Shown here: in pieces, positions 9,062 to 18,209 of the stretch
Position numbering within the stretch: position 1 is the stretch's first letter
Layout: each line of letters begins with the position of its first letter
NCBI GenBank assembly: GCA_000739535.1
Contig: DF820465.1
Location: 863,596 to 927,595, forward strand
From: Candidatus Vecturithrix granuli
GTDB taxonomy: Bacteria > Moduliflexota > Moduliflexia > Moduliflexales > Moduliflexaceae
Direction of reading: 5' to 3'
DNA: 64,000 nt
Translations under genes and position numbers: made by a program
Notes under the pieces: model-generated
Told to the model about the DNA's origin: nothing
Databases searched by the model: none
What the model saw: only the letters and a program-made list of their open reading frames with translations

Positions 9062-9068
9062 TCAAACA

Positions 9069-9461
9069 CTATCTATTTGAAACTCGCAAAACCCATTCGA
9101 TAATTTTTTTGGCCTTTTCAATATCCAGGGGTTTGGAAATAAAGTGTTCTGCCCCGGCGCGTAAGGCTTCCTCAATCACTTCTTCATGGGAAATGCCGCT
9201 GCTCAAGATAATCAGGGTGTTCGGATTGACGCTCATCATTTTGCGCACCAGAATAATGCCATCCACATCCGGCAGCGACAGGTCCATAGTGACTACATCC
9301 GGTTGGAGTTGTTCGTGCAGTTGCAGAGCCTCGGCCCCGGAGGCCGCCTCGCCGATGACATTGCCGCCCAGTTGCTCCACCAGTTTCACCATACTGCTGC
9401 GGGCAAAACGCGAGTCATCCACAATCAAAAAAGTAAACGGATTTCCATCTTTTTTCAGCAT
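9069..9461 (-). CDS. CheY-like single-domain response regulator
   Basis: A stand-alone receiver of 130 residues. FLIVDDSRFARS supplies the acidic pair, VVTMDLSLPDVDG the phospho-acceptor Asp (residue 60), ILSSGIS the switch Ser and HFISKPLD the conserved Lys. It starts at an ATG preceded by AAAGGGGGAG and lies 9 bases after the CheA fusion gene, so it is almost certainly that kinase's partner. There is no output domain, so it acts by protein contact as CheY does. No flagellar or pilus genes are in the window, and its target is unknown. The next gene downstream is the phosphohexomutase. Confidence 0.93.
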   Translation of the reverse strand: MLKKDGNPFTFLIVDDSRFARSSMVKLVEQLGGNVIGEAASGAEALQLHEQLQPDVVTMDLSLPDVDGIILVRKMMSVNPNTLIILSSGISHEEVIEEALRAGAEHFISKPLDIEKAKKIIEWVLRVSNR

Positions 9462-9470
9462 ACTCCCCCT

Positions 9471-12458
9471 TTATCCAAAGGCTCGCTGGATGAGCGCCGG
9501 CACATCCAAAATGAGCACAACTTTGCCATCGCCAAGTTTTGAGGCGCTTGACGTAATATCCGACCGCATGATTTTATTATCCAGCGATTTAATGACCAGT
9601 TCTTCTTTTTCCAGCAACTGGTCGGCCAGAATGCCGACTAATTTGCGATCTGAGGAGTGTACCACGATCACAGATAATTTCTTGTTTGATGACGGCGGCT
9701 GCGGAATGCCCAAAATATCATAGGGGCGTAGTAAATTTACAACTTCACTGCGCAGTTCAAACACTTCGCGGTTGCCAACCACGGAAATCTGGTCGGGCCG
9801 GATGCGAATGGCTTCCACCACGTTTGACAGCGGAATCGCAAAGGTGCGTTTGCCAACCTCAAAGACCATCGCTTGAATGATGGCTAAGGTCAGGGGCAGT
9901 TTGATGGTGAAGATCGTCCCTTCCCCCAGGCGACTGTCCAACTCGACCGAGCCATTTAGGTTCTCCACAGTCTGGCGCACAATCATCATGCCGCTGCTTT
10001 CTCCGGCGAGACCGTCAGCGCTTAATCTGCCTGAACTATCCAGAAATAAAAGGTTAAAAGTTTCTGCTTTCGAGAGCTTTTGCACTCTTTCTGCTGTAAT
10101 TATACCACTTTCAAAGGCGTGACGTTTCATTTTTTCCAGGTCTAACCCGCGGCCATCGTCCTTCACCATAATTACGATCTGATTCCCTTCGCGGAAAGAG
10201 ATCAATTCAATTGTGCCTTTTTTGGGTTTTCCTAATTGTTCTCGCACCATCGGCGGTTCAATACTATGATCAATGGTATTTTTGATCAGATACAACAGGG
10301 GTTCGTCAATCACGTCCACCAGGGTTTTATCCAGATCCGTTTCTTCGCCGCGTACCTGGAGTTTCACGTCTTTCCCGCTTTTTAACGCCAGATCGCGTAC
10401 AATTTTGGGGAATTTGCGAAAGACGACATCAATGGGAGTCATGCGCACTTCCATCACATTTTCCTGGAGGTTGAGCAGGTTTTTGCGGATATTTGCACTG
10501 GTTTTTTGAAGTTGATCCAGTAATTTAACAGAGGTTTGAACGCCGTTGATGGATTCGCGGACTTCATTGAGGCCACGCGCTAAGGTTGAGCCGCCAATAA
10601 TCAATTCTCCGATAATGTTGACAATGTCATCTAATTTTTTATAGTCAACGCGCAAGGTGCGGGATTTGGTTTTCGCGCCAAATGTGAACGCCTCTTCTCC
10701 GGTCGCAAATTCTTCTAAATACTCGGAGTCCTCTTTTTGCACGACCAGGATTTCCGGCAGGGTGAAGACGCTCAGATTCACGGATGATACCACAACTGCG
10801 ACATTCACCGCATTGAGAATCTCGGTTTTGTCAGTATCTGTGGTATAGAGGATTTTGAAGACTTCAGCCGCTTTGAATTCTTTGCTGCTTAAGGGGGGAG
10901 CAACTTTCACGACTTCGCCATTGACTCCGAGTTTGCGAACAATAATGAACGCGCCGGCGGATTTCATCTTCCATTCTGCATCGAACTGAATGTCCAACTG
11001 ATAAATAGACTTGCCTTTTTTTTTTGCTTCGCGCAGTTTCAGAGCTTCATAGCCAGATAATTCGATACCGCCACGAGGAACCGGCACTTCAATTTTTTGT
11101 TCCAGTTCCGGAGAAAGCTGGGAAATCCGTTGTTGCAGACCAGAAATGTCAAAACTACTGGAACGCATGGCTTTATAGTCTTTGACCAGGGTTTTCAGCA
11201 TTTCAATGGCATAAAAGATCAGCGAGATGACAGGTTTCGGAACCTCCAACTCTTCCTCTAACAATTGTTTCTTCAAATAGCCTTCGATCTGTTTGGAAGC
11301 AGTGGTAATTTTTTCAAATCCCAAAAAGCCTGCATTGCCTTTTAAGGTATGAAATGCTCCGGTAATGGCCTTTAATTTGGCTTTCTCCTGGGGTGCATTT
11401 TCCAGAGCGACTGCATCGTTATCCAACTTGCGCAGAATGTCATCCACTTCATCAAAGAAAATTGTGAGATATTCTTGCAGCTCTTCATCTTCTTCCACAG
11501 TTTCTTCTTCAATCAATACCAACTCCGGATCCACCTGTTTCAAAAATTCAGAAGAGTAGAGATCCGTCTCTAAAGGCTGCGAAGAAATCACGCCATTGTG
11601 AAACAGTAATTCTCGAAATGAGAGCAGCCCGATTTTGAATAAGTTATCCATAGTCATGGAATATTTATTCAGCGAGAGGATTTGCTCCAATTCTTCTTTT
11701 TTGAGAGCCAGGGGGTGAGCCAGGATGTCAGCAGCCTGATCGAGGTGTTGATTAATAAATTGGGTCGCCTTGCAGAAAGCGCGAATTACTGCCTGCACTG
11801 TGTGCGGATACTTTTCCAGGTTCTCCCTGAAAGTCATCAAGACACTCTGATCCACCAACCAATTGATGTCCCCTTCATTGTCAGGAATTTCGGAACGCGC
11901 GCCAGAAAACCAGAATTTTCCACCAATGGCCTGGGCTTTGCTGGTCCAGGGTTCCCAACAAGCGATGGCGTCCACTTCGCCCTTTTCCATGGCCTCAAGT
12001 TGTTGAGCCGGGAGCAAGTGCACAAACTCTACCGTTGTCAGGTCAATCCCAAATTCTTTGGCCATGGCTTGTATGGCAATATAGACCGCCGCGCCTTTGG
12101 CCATACCAATCCGTTTGCCTTGCAAGTCCTGAGGTTTATGAATCCCGGCATGTTGATGAACAACAATTTGCTGGGTTCCGGAAATATCCGCGAGTGGAGC
12201 GACAATTTTGACATCCAATCCCTTTTCTTGTAAAACCAGGGTGGTAATCGGGGTCTGGGTAAAAGCAAAAGGTTTTTTGGGGGCGTTCATAATCTCTTCC
12301 GGCATAATGGTGCCCGAGGAGAGCAGACGATATGAGACATCCAGTCCCTCATCCTGGAAAAACCCTTTTTCTTTTGCCAGAATCAATTGTCCCGAAATAT
12401 TGGGATCGCTGACTCCATATAATTCTATTTTGGTTAATTCAGGCGTTTCTGATGGCAT
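9471..12458 (-). CDS. CheA-type histidine kinase fused to an N-terminal NMT1/SsuA-like substrate-binding domain
   Basis: Residue numbers here count from the upstream GTG at 12497. Residues about 23-305 form an NMT1/SsuA-type solute-binding domain (IELYGVSDPNISGQLILAKE, GFFQDEGLDV, LQGKRIGMAKGAAVYIA, AIACWEPWTSKAQ). An Hpt domain follows with phospho-acceptor His383 in AFHTLKGNAGFLG. Then come a P2-like CheY-binding region (near 490-590), a dimerisation region (RVDYKKLDDIVNIIGELII), a CheA ATPase (NTIDHSIEPP, DDGRGLD) and a C-terminal CheW domain. No membrane helix separates the ligand domain from the kinase. The chosen ATG gives MPSETPELTK with no signal sequence. The GTG start would add a short hydrophobic run, SCSLLFLCFF, too short for normal export. 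Neither start has a clear ribosome site. I infer a cytosolic, ligand-controlled kinase acting with the response regulator just downstream. The glgC and phosphohexomutase neighbours suggest carbon-storage control, which is speculation. Confidence 0.9.
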   Translation of the reverse strand: MPSETPELTKIELYGVSDPNISGQLILAKEKGFFQDEGLDVSYRLLSSGTIMPEEIMNAPKKPFAFTQTPITTLVLQEKGLDVKIVAPLADISGTQQIVVHQHAGIHKPQDLQGKRIGMAKGAAVYIAIQAMAKEFGIDLTTVEFVHLLPAQQLEAMEKGEVDAIACWEPWTSKAQAIGGKFWFSGARSEIPDNEGDINWLVDQSVLMTFRENLEKYPHTVQAVIRAFCKATQFINQHLDQAADILAHPLALKKEELEQILSLNKYSMTMDNLFKIGLLSFRELLFHNGVISSQPLETDLYSSEFLKQVDPELVLIEEETVEEDEELQEYLTIFFDEVDDILRKLDNDAVALENAPQEKAKLKAITGAFHTLKGNAGFLGFEKITTASKQIEGYLKKQLLEEELEVPKPVISLIFYAIEMLKTLVKDYKAMRSSSFDISGLQQRISQLSPELEQKIEVPVPRGGIELSGYEALKLREAKKKGKSIYQLDIQFDAEWKMKSAGAFIIVRKLGVNGEVVKVAPPLSSKEFKAAEVFKILYTTDTDKTEILNAVNVAVVVSSVNLSVFTLPEILVVQKEDSEYLEEFATGEEAFTFGAKTKSRTLRVDYKKLDDIVNIIGELIIGGSTLARGLNEVRESINGVQTSVKLLDQLQKTSANIRKNLLNLQENVMEVRMTPIDVVFRKFPKIVRDLALKSGKDVKLQVRGEETDLDKTLVDVIDEPLLYLIKNTIDHSIEPPMVREQLGKPKKGTIELISFREGNQIVIMVKDDGRGLDLEKMKRHAFESGIITAERVQKLSKAETFNLLFLDSSGRLSADGLAGESSGMMIVRQTVENLNGSVELDSRLGEGTIFTIKLPLTLAIIQAMVFEVGKRTFAIPLSNVVEAIRIRPDQISVVGNREVFELRSEVVNLLRPYDILGIPQPPSSNKKLSVIVVHSSDRKLVGILADQLLEKEELVIKSLDNKIMRSDITSSASKLGDGKVVLILDVPALIQRAFG

Positions 12459-12551
12459 TCTGGGAAAGAAACAAAGAAAAAGTAAAGAGCAACTCACATA
12501 TCAGTTTACTTTCTGTCTTTATTCCTTGATCCTGATCCTGATGATACTCAT

Positions 12552-13817
12552 CTAATTCCTGATCACGCGACCAGAGGCAATCTCGGTCTGGTCCTGAATT
12601 GTCACACCGGACCAAATCAAAACATTGCGACCAACCTTCACCTGTTTATGAATACACACTTCTTTGCCAAGCACGGTAATGCCCGAACTGAAATCCTGGG
12701 GAAATTCTTCATTGGGTACCGACACATCACCTACCCCGATTTGCGACTCTGCGCCAATCATCACATCTTTATCGGTAATCACGTAATCGACAACTGCCCC
12801 TTGTTTGATCAGGCTTTCGTGAAAAATGATGGAATTTCGGACAACCGCGCCTTCTTCCACAACAACTCCGGGCGAGAGAATACTATGTTCTACGGCGCCG
12901 CCAATCATGCACCCGGAGGCGATCATGGAGTCTTTCACTCTGGCTGTTGGAAGGATGATAGCGGGCTGATGGCCGCCAATATTGCGATCTTCAAGATTGG
13001 TTCTCACATTCCAGTTCCAAATATCAATTGCAGGAGGGTCGGTTAATAAATCCATATTGGCTTGCCAATACTCTTCAACCGTACCGCAATAGGCCCAATA
13101 TCCTTCAAAGGGGTAACCATAGAACTGGCTCTGTGATTGCAGCATATCGGGCACAATATTATCGGCAAAATTGTGTTTGGAGGCAGGATTACGAGCATCG
13201 GCTGCTAATTTTTCGAGCAAAAAATCGGTGTTGAACACATAAATGCCGGCCGAATAATACTCTCCTTGTATGATTTTGGGTTTTTCCTGGTACGACACGA
13301 CTCGACCGGTCTCATCGAGGCTCATAATGCCAAAACGCTGCGGATTCGGGGCCGGGAGGCGATTACACACCAGGGTACACTCCGCATTCTTATCGAGATG
13401 AAAGCGCAGAAGTTGATGATAATCCATTTCATAAATATTTTCTCCGGCCAGGATCATGACCTGCGACGGGTGGTGGTCGGTGATAAAATTGAGATTTTGG
13501 TACACAGCGTCAGCCGTGCCTTTATACCAATCGGCGTCTTTTTTGCCTTTATACGGCGGAAGAATTTTGACTGCGCGTGTGCGTCCATACAAATCCCAGG
13601 GGATGCCAACGCCAACATGATCAATTAAGGAAGAGGGGCGATATTGCGCCAGAATTCCGACATGTTCAATATCGGAATTCGTGAGATTACTCAGCACAAA
13701 ATCAATGATGCGATACATTCCTCCAAACGGAATTGCCGCTTTTGCTCGACGCTCGGCGAGAATCCCCAATGGGCTGAAGGCTCCTCCGGCTAATACCATT
13801 GCAACAACTTTTTCCAT
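12552..13817 (-). CDS. glgC: Glucose-1-phosphate adenylyltransferase (ADP-glucose pyrophosphorylase)-like protein
   Basis: From the ATG at 13817 (AGGGAGA about 9 bases upstream) the protein has 421 residues, normal for GlgC. MEKVVAMVLAGG and FGGMYRIIDFVLSNLTNSD mark the nucleotidyltransferase domain. GVGIPWDLYG, YKGTADAVYQN and the C-terminal left-handed beta-helix (IASGCMIGGAVEHSILSPGV) are all GlgC-like. It would make ADP-glucose for glycogen synthase. Oddly, the pyrophosphorylase loop reads LAGGAFSPLGIL in place of the common LAGGxGxRLxxL, losing the second Gly and the Arg, and RAKPA is RAKAA. It may be a family variant or a regulatory GlgD-like subunit. Confidence 0.85.
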   Translation of the reverse strand: MEKVVAMVLAGGAFSPLGILAERRAKAAIPFGGMYRIIDFVLSNLTNSDIEHVGILAQYRPSSLIDHVGVGIPWDLYGRTRAVKILPPYKGKKDADWYKGTADAVYQNLNFITDHHPSQVMILAGENIYEMDYHQLLRFHLDKNAECTLVCNRLPAPNPQRFGIMSLDETGRVVSYQEKPKIIQGEYYSAGIYVFNTDFLLEKLAADARNPASKHNFADNIVPDMLQSQSQFYGYPFEGYWAYCGTVEEYWQANMDLLTDPPAIDIWNWNVRTNLEDRNIGGHQPAIILPTARVKDSMIASGCMIGGAVEHSILSPGVVVEEGAVVRNSIIFHESLIKQGAVVDYVITDKDVMIGAESQIGVGDVSVPNEEFPQDFSSGITVLGKEVCIHKQVKVGRNVLIWSGVTIQDQTEIASGRVIRN

Positions 13818-13866
13818 AGGTTTTTTCTCCCTGCAAGACTTTATCAACTTCAGTGACTTTTTCGTT

Positions 13867-13895
13867 AACGTACAATTGACAAGCAGATATGTCAA
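13867..13895 (-). promoter_or_regulatory. Putative sigma-70 promoter for glgC
   Basis: On the minus strand TTGACA (13890-13895) and TACGTT (13867-13872) are separated by exactly 17 bases, about 50 bases before the glgC ATG. The -35 box is perfect and the -10 box is weak. On the plus strand of the same gap TTGACA occurs near 14053, with a poor TACAGG at 17-base spacing, possibly for the CHASE2 gene. The rest of the gap to 14238 shows no gene. Confidence 0.4.
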
Positions 13896-14238
13896 GGAAA
13901 AATCTTGTCTCGTATTTGTCATAGATCGGGATGGACGGAAAAAAATCTGTCAATCCTTTGAAATCGAGAAAGATGAGAGCATAATTTCCAGGGGTTTTGA
14001 AAATATGAGGTGAATTCTACAGTCTGATCATAGCAAGATATTTATTTAGTCTTGACAATTTTACGCCTTCTCAATACAGGTTCTCAGGAATCTTCATAAT
14101 GAAGATCCGATATTGGAATTTTTGTGGAAAGCTGGCACGCAAAAGTAGAACTTTTGCACTCCAATTCATCATTACAGAATTATTTACAGCAACATATTTG
14201 GGGAAATTTTATATCAACGAAAGAAACAGGGCAGGCTC

Positions 14239-16857
14239 ATGAAACGGTTGATTGCGTTTTTTCTTGGAATTTTCAGCGCGTTGGTGATGATTGGTATCCA
14301 TTATTCAACCATTCCGCCTCTATCGCAGTTTCTTAAAAAAATCGAACTTCAAAGCCTTGATTATCGGATGAAATATGCGAAGAAGGTGCCCGATCTCTCA
14401 GACGCAATTAAGATCGTCTTAGTCAATGATGCAACAAATTTAAGTGATAAACTCGCTGCCTTTACTCGCCTCATCACAACGGTGCAAGAGGGGGCATTGA
14501 AACCAAAAGTGATCGGGTTTAATTATCGATTTGATGCGTCAGAACATGAAGAGCTCATCAGCATTGCTTCAACGGCAGGAAATATTTATTATGGGTATTC
14601 CTTTCAATTCCAGGTCGAAGAAGAGTCGCCGAACCAGGATATCTTACCTTTTCGTCTGGAAATTACCAATATTGGCGACGACAATTCCAACGTCTTTGAG
14701 GCTCAACAAGTGCAACTCCCTTCGCACAAATATCTGACGACCGCCAGAGGCATTGGTTTTGTGAATACTCTGCCGGATGTTGATGGAGTGTTTCGCCGTA
14801 TCCCACTTTTCTTGAGATATCAGGGGAATTGGTATGGCTCCTTATCGCTCTTGATCGCGATGGAATACCTCGATGTCGGGAGTGTTGATATGACGTTTTA
14901 TCCCGGTCAGTATGTTGAAATTACCAAAATAGATGGCACATTTATGAAAATCCCGGTCAATCAATATGGCGAAATGTTGATTGATTTTGCCTACGGTTCT
15001 GACAAGAAGAATGGAGTGCCTTTTGAGATATTTTCAATGGAAAATGATGTGTTGGCATATCAAGAGCAGATTCTTAATGGGGTGATTCCTGAGTCACTCC
15101 GGTCGCTGCAAGGGGCGATTGTGCTGGTTGGCTCAGGAGGCCGCTATCCGATTCCTCTCAGCGCCTCGTATCCGCTCATTGGCATTCATGCCAATTTTAT
15201 CAATACGATTCTAACGAACCAGTTTATTCGAGATCTATCGCCGGTGTTTTTTGTCGGTGTGCTCGTTCTGCTTGGGATGTTGACCGGACTGGCGTGCGGA
15301 ATCCATCGGTGGTGGATTAAAATTCTGCTTGGCCTGCTGCTTGCGGGATGCTATGTTGCGGTGGCGTTTGGCGTGTTTTATCAGTTTAAACTGTTACTCC
15401 CGATCCTTCCTGTACTTCTGACAATCTGTCTGACGACGCTCATCGCAGGGATCGTGGTCCGTCATCCTGCACAGCCGAAAACCGCTAAATCGCAGGCCCA
15501 ACCGATTAAAGAGAAAAAACGCAAAATCAAGGCAGCGCCGGATGATGTGGTGGAATTAGAAAATACGCTTATCGAAATTCGTGAAGATTTAGACCGAAAA
15601 AGTATCCGTTTACGATCAAAAATTGAAGAAGTGCGTATTCTTCAGGAACAGGCGGAAAGCAACCATTACGATTATAGCCGACAGGTCGTGTCGCTGCAAA
15701 AAGAGATTCGGGCCAGAGAAATTGAGATCAAGGGATTAATTGCCAAAGAAGAAGAGCTGCGCCGCCAATTTGAAAATCTTCCGTTTAATGTGCCGGATGT
15801 CGTCCAGAGTCGGTATAACCCGGAAGCCATTGTGCAGCTCTTCGCCCCTTATGGGTTTGTGACCAATAATGACTATATCTTGCGCACGCTCGCCCGTGCT
15901 GAAAAATTAGGAAAAACCTCTGTCGCTTTGTTAATTCAGGGGGAACCTGGCACGGGAAAAAAACTCCTGGCTCACATTATCCGCCAATTGAGTTCGCGCC
16001 ATAATCGTCCGATGCTTGAAGTGATTTGCGCCGGGGATATGGATTTATTGGAAGATGATTTATTTGGACATCGTAAAGGTGCGTTTCCAGGGGCCGATGA
16101 GCACCGGATGGGGTTCTTCCGCAAAGTGGACGAAGGAACTTTAGTGCTGGAAGAGATTGGGAACCTGTCAATGGAAATCCAAACCCGCTTGATTCAAACC
16201 GCCAGAGGCAAAGCGGTGCGACCCCTGGGCGAAGATCTGGGGTTTTCTGTAGATGTCAGGATTATTGCCACGACCAGTCACAATTTACAGGACCTTGTGG
16301 CGAAAGGATTGTTCAGAGAAGATCTGTATCATTATTTTTCTGTGTTTCCGCTCTACCTTTTACCTCTGCGCGAGCGCAAGGAAGATATTCCTATGTTGGT
16401 GAATCATTTCATTGCCAAATACAATCTCATTCACAGCAAAATCGTCGAAAGAGCCTCTGACGACGCATTAAATCTTCTGTTTCAGCATCAATGGCCAGGT
16501 AATATCATCGAATTGGAAAAAGTGATTGAACGCGCTATTGCTGAAGTCAATCCGGGGGAACGAGAACTTGCTGCCAAAAATATCAGCTTTGAAGAAGCTA
16601 ATCTGAATAGCGGCATTACTGATCCGGGCATGTTAAATTATCTGCTGGCGTTAATGGATAGCCAGCGAGAATTACCAGCCTACCAACCTTTGCGTGAAAA
16701 AGTACTGGCAGAAATTCAACGCTTATATTGCGTCCGGTTATTGCGTCTGCACCAGGGAAATGTCAAAAATGCCTCTATCGATGCCGGCTTGAAACCGGAA
16801 ACCTTTAAAAAAATGCTCTCAGAGCTGATGATTGATCCTGAACATTATCACTATTGA
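14239..16857 (+). CDS. CHASE2-domain membrane sensor with sigma-54-type AAA+ ATPase and Fis-like HTH
   Basis: 872 residues. An N-terminal helix (LIAFFLGIFSALVMIGIHY) is followed by an extracytoplasmic CHASE2 sensor (IELQSLDYRMKY onward) to about residue 330. Three membrane helices follow near residues 335-415, then a long coiled coil. The central AAA+ domain has Walker A GEPGTGKK, Walker B GTLVLEEIG and the arginine-finger region LFREDLYHYFS. The Fis-type C-terminal end reads LHQGNVKNASIDAGLKPETF. CHASE2 usually sits before cyclases or kinases. The sigma-54 contact loop, normally GAFTGA, is GAFPGA, and Walker B has Glu-Glu in place of Asp-Glu, so true sigma-54 activation is doubtful. It may remodel another partner. 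Monocistronic by position. Confidence 0.9.
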   Translation: MKRLIAFFLGIFSALVMIGIHYSTIPPLSQFLKKIELQSLDYRMKYAKKVPDLSDAIKIVLVNDATNLSDKLAAFTRLITTVQEGALKPKVIGFNYRFDASEHEELISIASTAGNIYYGYSFQFQVEEESPNQDILPFRLEITNIGDDNSNVFEAQQVQLPSHKYLTTARGIGFVNTLPDVDGVFRRIPLFLRYQGNWYGSLSLLIAMEYLDVGSVDMTFYPGQYVEITKIDGTFMKIPVNQYGEMLIDFAYGSDKKNGVPFEIFSMENDVLAYQEQILNGVIPESLRSLQGAIVLVGSGGRYPIPLSASYPLIGIHANFINTILTNQFIRDLSPVFFVGVLVLLGMLTGLACGIHRWWIKILLGLLLAGCYVAVAFGVFYQFKLLLPILPVLLTICLTTLIAGIVVRHPAQPKTAKSQAQPIKEKKRKIKAAPDDVVELENTLIEIREDLDRKSIRLRSKIEEVRILQEQAESNHYDYSRQVVSLQKEIRAREIEIKGLIAKEEELRRQFENLPFNVPDVVQSRYNPEAIVQLFAPYGFVTNNDYILRTLARAEKLGKTSVALLIQGEPGTGKKLLAHIIRQLSSRHNRPMLEVICAGDMDLLEDDLFGHRKGAFPGADEHRMGFFRKVDEGTLVLEEIGNLSMEIQTRLIQTARGKAVRPLGEDLGFSVDVRIIATTSHNLQDLVAKGLFREDLYHYFSVFPLYLLPLRERKEDIPMLVNHFIAKYNLIHSKIVERASDDALNLLFQHQWPGNIIELEKVIERAIAEVNPGERELAAKNISFEEANLNSGITDPGMLNYLLALMDSQRELPAYQPLREKVLAEIQRLYCVRLLRLHQGNVKNASIDAGLKPETFKKMLSELMIDPEHYHY

Positions 16858-16883
16858 CATTCCTGAATTCTCTCATGTCACTG

Positions 16884-17086
16884 ATAAATTTTAGGTAGTG
16901 GTTATATGGTAAGTGATGTCTCATTGCCAACGGTGTGGTCAGGAGTGCGACGCGGTCGTCGTACCGGCATCTCCGAGGCTGCATCTGTCAGGGCGTTACC
17001 CTGAGGCGATGACCTCATCGCACTCTTGTCTCCTGGACAGGGTTCCGCCCCCAGCACTTACAATTTAACCACTACCAAATTTTATG
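16884..17086. repeat. About 200-bp element with 30-bp terminal inverted repeats; MITE or multibranched RNA
   Basis: The left arm GGTAGTGGTTATATGGTAAG and the complement of the right arm, GGTAGTGGTTAAATTGTAAG, differ at only two bases, and the similarity continues outward for about 8 bases (ATAAA). The interior can fold as a multibranch: GAGTGCGA pairs with TCGCACTC, enclosing CGACgcggtcGTCG, CAGGGcgttaCCCTG and GAGGcgatgaCCTC hairpins. CAGGAG and CTCCTG extend the outer stem. No open frame of note lies inside. It fills most of the gap between the CHASE2 gene and era. Confidence 0.6.
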
Positions 17087-17119
17087 CTGCCCGCGCCTGT
17101 CTGTTCCACGCAAACAGGT

Positions 17120-17167
17120 GTTCGTAGTTCCTGTTTGAGTGGGCAATCTGAAGGCAGAACGACGAAC
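17120..17167. repeat. GTTCGTAGTTC...GAACGACGAAC hairpin repeat
   Basis: The imperfect palindrome has arms GTTCGTAGTTC and GAACGACGAAC around a 26-base centre. It shares the GTAGTTC end with the dispersed hairpin family. The remaining bases up to era hold no visible gene. Confidence 0.45.
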
Positions 17168-17282
17168 AGAGCAAACTTCAGAAAAATTGGGAGGTTTCAG
17201 ACGCTCGTGCTTTCTTTCCACAACAATTATCTAAAATGTCTGAGATATTCATTTAACCCCTGACAACATGGAGGTGTCTTTT

Positions 17283-18188
17283 TTGAAAGAAACGCAAATA
17301 TTTCATTCAGGGTTCATTACCATTATCGGCAGAACCAACGTAGGCAAATCAACGTTGCTGAATTGTATCTTACAACAGAAGGTCGCCATTATGTCTGATA
17401 AACCCCAGACCACCAGAAATAAAATTATTGGGGTGTATCATGGCGACCATGCGCAGATCGTGTTCATTGACACGCCCGGGTTTCATAAACCAAAATATCG
17501 GTTAAACGAATTGATGATCAAAACCGCGATTAAAACGCTTGAAGGCGTTGATGCGATCTTGTATCTGGTGGAACCGGAAGAAACGATCGGGCCGGGAGAT
17601 CGCTATATCATTGATCTGCTCCAGCCGGTGAAAACGCCGGTAATTTTAGCGATCAATAAGATCGATCTGGTGCAAAAAGAGCAGTTATTACCCGTGATTG
17701 ATGCGTATGCCCAGGCCTTTTCGTTTGCAGAGATTATTCCAATTTCCGCCCTGGGGAACGAAAATATTGAACATGCTGTTGAAACGCTGCTCAGGTATTT
17801 ACCAGAGGGGCCGCAATATTATCCGGAGGACATGGTGACAGACCAACCTGAACGTTTCCTTGCGGCAGAACTGATCAGGGAGAAAGTGCTGGTATCTACA
17901 CGCGAAGAAATTCCATACTCGATCGCTGTGGTTATTGAGCAGATGAAAACGCGGGAAGATGGAGCGATTATTGATATTGACGCCACGATTTATGTGGAAC
18001 GTTCTTCACAAAAAGGCATTCTGATCGGGAAATCAGGGACAATGCTCAAACGGATTGGCACCCTGGCTCGCAAAGAAATCGAAGTCCTGCTGGGGAGTAA
18101 AGTGTTTCTCACTTTGTGGGTCAAAGTGCGAAAAAACTGGCGTATGGATGAAAGTGATCTGCGCATGTTTGGATACGGCCAATTATAA
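17283..18188 (+). CDS. era: GTPase Era
   Basis: A GTP-binding protein needed for 30S ribosome maturation. G1 is GRTNVGKST, switch region PQTTRNKIIGV, G3 DTPGFHKP and G4 NKID. The C-terminal KH domain (ERSSQKGILIGKSGTMLKRI) binds the 3' end of 16S rRNA. I place the start at the TTG at 17283, because GGAGGTG lies 6-7 bases before it. The ATG at 17268 would make that ribosome-binding site part of the coding sequence. About 301 residues, normal for Era. Confidence 0.95.
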   Translation: MKETQIFHSGFITIIGRTNVGKSTLLNCILQQKVAIMSDKPQTTRNKIIGVYHGDHAQIVFIDTPGFHKPKYRLNELMIKTAIKTLEGVDAILYLVEPEETIGPGDRYIIDLLQPVKTPVILAINKIDLVQKEQLLPVIDAYAQAFSFAEIIPISALGNENIEHAVETLLRYLPEGPQYYPEDMVTDQPERFLAAELIREKVLVSTREEIPYSIAVVIEQMKTREDGAIIDIDATIYVERSSQKGILIGKSGTMLKRIGTLARKEIEVLLGSKVFLTLWVKVRKNWRMDESDLRMFGYGQL

Positions 18189-18209
18189 CGCTGGTGGTGT
18201 ATTATTCTC

